Source of the DNA: Cristatella mucedo
Taxonomy: Eukaryota > Bryozoa > Phylactolaemata > Cristatellidae
NCBI GenBank assembly: GCA_009760855.2
Contig: WPIO01000004.1
Span: 5,772,501-5,836,500, forward strand
DNA length: 64,000 bases
Direction: 5' to 3'
Shown in pieces: positions 52,101 through 59,462 of this stretch. Every line of letters starts with the position of its first letter. The stretch's first letter is position 1. The notes below the pieces were generated by a model. It was not told where the DNA came from, did not search any database, and saw only the letters and a program-made list of their open reading frames with translations. The position numbers were made by a program, and so were the translations under genes.

Positions 52101-55100
52101 TGCTCTGTAGGTCTTAGGCTGTGGAACTCACTTCCACTGTTCTTACGCAACGGAAACTTCTCCCCAGTACCGATTATGGCACATGCTTTCCATCCATCCT
52201 GGGCTGCTAACGCCACGTTACTCACTACGTCAACTGCTATTCTGACTCAGCAATGCTTTTCACTTTCTCTTTGTTGAGTGAGATTAATTATGTTGGCTAC
52301 AGAATGCGTACTGAAAGCCACTTTCAGTACGCATTCAGTACGCTACACAAAACTCACCTGCGTAGCACCCACACAGTCTGTGTTGCTTTGTGGAGTTACA
52401 GACTGAGACACAGCGATGAAGGATACATCTGCATATCTATTTTCTATACCCAAGTACATCTACATGTTTAGGAGAGCCTACTTCGGAGAGTTTGCCGAGC
52501 TAGTTTGGCCCAGTGGTTAAGGTGCTCGTCTCAACGAAGGCCTGGCCGAGGTCGTGGGCTCGAGCCCTGTGGCATATGTGAAGCGCCTCAATAGAGATTA
52601 AGTTCTCTTAGGGCGCTAAATAAACGAATTTTTTATGCAGCACTGTCAGATAATCCTCTATAGCTGGACTATGGACATTCTTTAGCTGCTAAGCTTGCAA
52701 AATGAGGGGAAAAGTTAAGTACTGGCCACTGAAGGACTTGGACCCATGCCAAGACGTTCGCCTAGTGTACGTAGCAGCGCTCTACATCTCAAACGCGGGC
52801 CAAGAGTAGGCGTTCAGAAATATAGGAGGGTTGTTGTTTAAGTATCTGTGGCCTTGAGAAATTGACATAAGCGCACCAGTGCGTGCGTGAGAGCATCCGT
52901 GCATATCCATTCATCTATGCATTCGCTTGCATGTGTATCCATGCATTTGAACAAAACCGATGTGATGGCATTGCATTTGGTCTGCTATAGAAATATGTCA
53001 GTCCCTGGTATCGAAGGGCCGTTATTCACGACCGAGGTCCTGGGTTCGAATCCTGCAGTTGGCGATTCTTTACAGCCAACAATGCAAGCGGTGGTACTTC
53101 TGCTACTATAAAAATGAAGCTGTTAAATAAGCTGATAGCTATTATTTTTTAGTATTTATATCGTGGTAGCTGGCTTCACTGGTCAGCGTCATAAGTTACG
53201 AGAGACACACAGTTGCATACTCGACTAGAATTTATTTAATGGTAATATTTTATATCTCACTGCGTATTAATATCAATTTTTTGCAGCTTTTGCTTTCTCA
53301 TCCTTAAGGCTGAGAATGACTTTGTGCCTTGTGCTATGGTTAGTGGTTTATCATTCTTATGATATAGATAATTCAATATGTTGTGCTTGCGGTGTTGTTC
53401 AACGATGAATTTATTCGTGAGTTGATTGAATTGTGGGCGAGTCTAAATATTTGTGAGAAAATTTTAATTATGCAACCTCAATTGTGAGAATTCTTTAAAA
53501 CGAACCAGTTACCTGGCTCGAGCAGTTTTGGTCGAATCTCGTGGTTTCAGCAGACCCGTAGAAGCGCGGACGGCTTGCTTATGTCAAGTTTTGCTCAAGT
53601 CACGTCAAAGTATAAGAGGAGATAGTTGTTAATAATTTGTAAACGAATTTGCAACACGCACCTCACTGGGAATAGTAAAAAGAGCTTATTTTGATCGTGC
53701 CCTAGGAGAATTTAATTTCTATTCAGGCGCTCCGCGTAGGCCACTGAGCTCGAGCCCACGAACTCTAATACATGCCTATGGTCATCTAATACATTCGCCC
53801 TAACCTTGCTCAAGGTAAAGACCTTAACCGCTGGGCCAAACAAGCGCGGGCGGTATAACTAGTGGCGTAATGGAGCAGTTGCGATGTTTACGACGGTTGA
53901 GCCTAGCTGGTCAGGTATACTCCATTTGCTAGCGTCATATCGCATGGGCAAGAAGACCCAGAAATAGTGAGTTACAGATGTATAGTCGGAATGTCAGAGA
54001 TGCATGGCCCTGGCTGCGGCTGCGGCGTCTTCATCAAAGCCAGCTCACATTTTTGCAATGTATCTTTGGTGAAAGTAGGCAGACTCGGCCGTGAAGCTGG
54101 TGTGCTTTCTTATCTAGTGAACACTTATTTTGGAAGAGAACTCTTAGATTCTGTGGAGAGGCTACAGGTGATATGCAGATCGAATCCATTGGAATACCTC
54201 AGCTTTTCACTTTCTGACTAACGCTTGTTTCCCTTAACAGTAAGTTACTTCGTCGTCATTCAATTTCAAAATTTTCTTTTAAACCTAAGTGTGACTGTCA
54301 GGGATACATGCTGTAGGGGAGCTGAGAGAGTTTTAGTTACCAAAACACCAGTGCAGCTACGCGTCATCTGCATAATCACGAATGCCTAGATTTTGTGCAT
54401 AGCTATTACATCAGAAAAAGCGGACAGTAGAAATGGCTACAAGAAATCAACCTACACCGGATCCCGTGGGGGGGCAATCTGTACTTTCGAGGCCCACACC
54501 CTTTTTCATTGACTTGTAATCGTTGAAGTCTCCGACTAAGATAGGACCTAACCCATTGTAACGCCGGTGCCGGTGCTGCCTCGATCAGATCTTAAGAAAG
54601 ATTTTTAGATCAGTGGTATCAAAACCTGCCGCAGAGATCAAGCAGAGCTAGCAGAACTAGAAGCGCTATCGCATCGGGGAAGGATGACGAGATGGGCAGT
54701 CGAATTGAACACCATCGACATTGGGCTTGCCCTGTAGGCCTGTAGCAAAGTCGTGACAGATAGCCGAAGCCCATCCATTGTCGTTTCGGCCAGAGTGCTG
54801 TCTCTTCTTATTTATGCGTACTTTGAAGCAGTGTACTTTGAGCGACCATAGCTGACCTCGTTTTGGTGAGAGGGCAGAGCACGACAGTTTCCTTATTGTA
54901 GTCGGCAGCCAGTCTGGGCAGCTGATCCGCGGCAGCGGCTGGCGGCGGCGTGCAACAACCGCTAGTAAGGCCCGAGCAATTAATTGCCTTAGATCTGCTG
55001 CGATCCGCTTAGATTGCCACGGCGCTGCTTGAGAATCTGGAGGTTCTGCTCGAGAAGACAGACCGCAACTTCTCGCTCGTAAGTCCTGTACGCCTGCTCT

Positions 55101-58100
55101 GCGACTCGCTGGACCCCGTGACCTCGACTGGAGACGGAGAACTGTCGCCGACGGCCGAGGCCGACGGCCGCCAGCGCACTGCCGCTCCGGCGAGGACGAT
55201 AGTCGCAGCAGCGCTGGCGGCCGTACGGCAGACGTGCGGGCAGCTGACGCGACGCCAGATTGAACAGGACCTGCTGCCGAGGGTCCTCAAGCTGCTCCGC
55301 CGCAAGGCAGACATAGAGGTGAGGTCGTTTCTTTCTTTTAAACCCGCTCACTGAGGGTTCGGTTAAGGCTCTATTAAGGACACGGGCCGCACGTGCGCAA
55401 CTCTCCGCCCCGCTGGCGCACGCTCGCCGCCGCCGCTAGTAAAATGGCAGACCGTAAGTAGGCTTGCTGACCCCGAAGTATGCTAGTTGACCCCGACGGA
55501 GTCTAGTCGCTGGCGCCGGCGAAGAGCACCGAATCGGCAGGAAACACGAGTGCAGACGGCTGCAGCCACGAGTGGATGTCGCTGCCACGCACGCATCGGG
55601 AGGGGAAGCATCGTCTTCGCTTCGGAAATGTATGGCAGACGCCATACATTTGGCAAACGCCATGCATTTCCGAAGCGAAGATTTCTTAAGCATTCCATTC
55701 ATTATCGCCCGCTTCTCATTTAACAAACTTCAGAGTGCCATTCCGTTGCCACGGATTCGTTTTTGACGCATCTATATTTCGGTCGCTTGTAGCTTATGCG
55801 AGAGACGCTAGCCACACTGGAGCAATTTATGTGCTGCCTCCAAGATGAGTCGGTTCATAGGACAATCATATCTTACGTGCTTGACGTCTACCTCGCAGAC
55901 GGTGCATACATTCCTCTGGCAATAGGTAAGCAACGGAGCCCATTGTTGCGTGCTTTACTCGCTGTGAGTGGTGCTACGTATTGCTGGTCGTACACAGTAG
56001 GTGAGGAAAAATAAAACAGACACCGGAAGGCACGTCTGTTTGCACTGGAGTCGTGACCAAATAGGCGAGCACGAAGGGTACACGCGGGATTCTCTTCAAG
56101 GCTTTAGCCAACCGAGAGCTCAAGGTCGGCGATTGTGTGGCCTAATTGAATGTTTAATCGAATAAAACTCGGTGTCTTATGCAACCCCAATTAAGGTAGG
56201 AGAAATGAACACTTGTGGTGACAAGTGTATGTCTTAATCTCTATGCCCGAGAGCATTCAGCTGATTCAACTTATATATAAGAATAATAATAATAACATGC
56301 ATAACACTCCCCAAGAGAAGTAAATATCTTTATATGCACTTTAAATATTGTGGACAGGAAGCATATGAAATGGTTATTGATATTCTGCACGACATAAACA
56401 CTCTCTAGAACACGATGGACGGCTCGCATGGATAAAGCAAAAGCTTTATAAATGCCATTAAGTTAGGGTGGATATATCGCAATGCTCAAGGCTTTGGGTG
56501 CACAGATGCTGAAAGCACTTTCTCAAATGGACCATTTGAGTTTCGCTAGAGGCACAACCTAACGAAGAAATGGCGGCAGAAAAAATCTTAGTGGCTATTA
56601 TCCCGCTTATGCGTGCTGACACTGTGCATGCTGCCACTAACCACACTTGCATGCTGACCTTGTGCATGTCACCCCTAACCATGTTATTATTGTTGTTTAT
56701 CGAGTATGCTACCCTAACCATTCAATCGTGTTTCCTTTGCAGCAAATCTAAAGCGTATAGAAAAAGTTTGAGTTCTCAGAGGGCGCTTTATCAAGTGTGT
56801 TATTATTATCAATTTTGTTATTATTATAGCAGGCCATTAAGGACTACTTTCGGCGAGGCTTGAATCCATTGTGAGGCAAGGGCACTTTACTCCGGTAACT
56901 TTGATTACGTGACACTAAAATAATATTAAAAGTACATCTGACCTTTACTTGTACATTCGCAAGCATTATGCTTAAACTAGTATGCAGAAACACGCAAGTA
57001 GACACTCGTCGCCACGGTTCAGTGGGACCCCTGGTTATTAACCTCCATTGAATCATGAATAGGCAAGCATGCGAAGTGCACAGCAAAAAAAAAACAATTT
57101 CAGTGCGGCGAAGTGTTAGCTGAACGGAACAGACGACGCGTTTTTGCACGAGTATTAAATCATGCAAAGTCAACGGTGACAGCCACCGGAAGTGAGTTCC
57201 AGACTTTTGACGCATACGATCGGTAGGTCCCGTCGCCAATAGATTTCAATTCAGTGCAATGTTCGGGGAGACAGCTGGAAAGCGAGGAGCACGCGGTGCG
57301 AGAGCACGTTGGAGGAGCAAGAAAGTCAAGGACAGGTGGTGGGCTGGCACAAACTAATGAAGTGACCTGCAGGCGGCAGAGATCTTCGGGTTGATTCAAT
57401 GCTTGCTAGGTTGATAGGGAGCCACTGAAGCTCAGACAGAGAAGCTGGTGGTGCGATGCAGTGCGATATAGTGCGATGTGGCGCGATGTGGCATCTACGT
57501 CGTTGACTATATACCAAACAAGTTGTTAAGTTGTGTAGCAGTTGCAGACGATTAAGGGCACAGGCTGCGATTCATAACCAACGGTAATTGCAGTAATCCA
57601 GAGGCGATGTAGGTAGGCCACAGGTGTGCGAAATAGCTTGGCTGTCGAACTGACATCTAAGCAAGCATAGCTTTGGCAATGCTCTTCACCCAAAAGTTGG
57701 CCGACTTGATAGTACAGGCAATGAGTTCATCGGCGAACAAGTCTGTTGAAACAGCATGTCCAGATTACGGGCTGAAGTCGCTAAAGTGTGGACTAACCTC
57801 GATTTTTTGAAAGACGACAATGTTTCGACATTAGATATAAGCCAGTACTAAATTACTCCTCTTAGATTACTACAAGTACAACAATGCACTAAAATTATTA
57901 TTTATGAGGGGCTGCATTAATTGACCTTCAAAAAGGATAAAATAATAATACAAATACTTACAACAACTCTACTACTTCATCTTTAGGTTTTATGAATATG
58001 GTTTTACGGGATTACATTAACTTGCCACTTACAAGCTACACTGCACTTTACCGTCCTTAGGGAAAGGTAATGTTCATAGTTACGAACCCATTTTGTAATT

Positions 58101-59340
58101 GTTTTTGTTTTCAATGCACTTCTTAATGATCAATTGTATGAGTTGAATGTGAATGATATGATTGGGTTTCAAGAAGGTCAAATAGGTTCCTCCGGAGCAG
58201 ACTGAAAATGAATGGACCAGAAGAAGTGAGTCGCAGTGAGACCTTGAAGTAAATGCGATACCTTCAGAAGGGAGCAGAAGTGAAGGGAAGATCGACGGCA
58301 GATTGGAAGTCAGGAATGTGACGCAATTAGGAGGTCGACGATTCTTGCTAAGTGGATCATCCATAAAACCTCACACAAGCCGGAAACCCTGCAAAGAGAG
58401 AGTTACACGCGTCAAGGCCGTCCGTTACAAATGCACGCTCTAGCATGGCTCTGTTATTCTTACCTATGCGAGCCTAAGTTTACAATATATTCGTTACTGA
58501 AATTAGGCGGCTCGGCTGCTTAGCTAATTTAGTTATCTAGCGAAAGGTAATTTCGAAACGGAACATCCAGATCCAGATTAAAGGAGGCATCCACGCAACC
58601 ACATTTAAAAGGAACCTAAAAACACACCTATTTAGGACAGCATTTAGTGGGTCCCTGTGATTCGTCCTTGATGTGCTTATGCATGCTGACACTGTGCATG
58701 CTGCCACTAACCACATTTGCATGCTGACCCTGTGCATGTCACCCCTAACCAAATTATTCATTTCGTTTGTTTTTCAAGCATGATTTTACTTACCATTCAA
58801 TTGCATTTCACTTTACAGCAAATGTAAAGCGCCTAGAGAGAGATTAAGTTCTCTGAGGGCGCTTTATCAAGTGAATTATTATTATTATTATTACTAGACC
58901 GAACCTTGTAATGTAATGTAATTTATCTCCGTCAGTAACTCCACAAAGTCATAAAGACCATGTGGGTGTTACGCAGGAGAGTTTTGTAGAGCGCACTCTC
59001 AGCCTAAGCGGCTTTCGGTACGCATTCGGTAGCCAACAGACTTCGTCTCACGCAACAAAGAGAAAGTGGGAAGCATAGCAGAGTTTGGAGAGCAGTTGAG
59101 GTAGTGAGTAGCATAGAAGTAGCAGTTCAGGACCGCTGAAAAAGATGTGCCATAGTCGGCAGTTGGAGAGTAGATGTCACCTTGACAGGCCCTTAGAAGG
59201 CTGAATGGTGTTTGTCTTATGGCTTGCTACCAGGCACGCCGCTCCAGGTACATACATGGGAGGCAAACCTGAAACCTAGCTAATACTCGGCATTTTTGGC
59301 GCTAAGCACATAGCCCTCTGTGCGGCCTGGCTGGGAAATG

Positions 59341-59376
<36 letters not shown>

Positions 59377-59382
59377 GAGATA

Positions 59383-59462
<80 letters not shown>

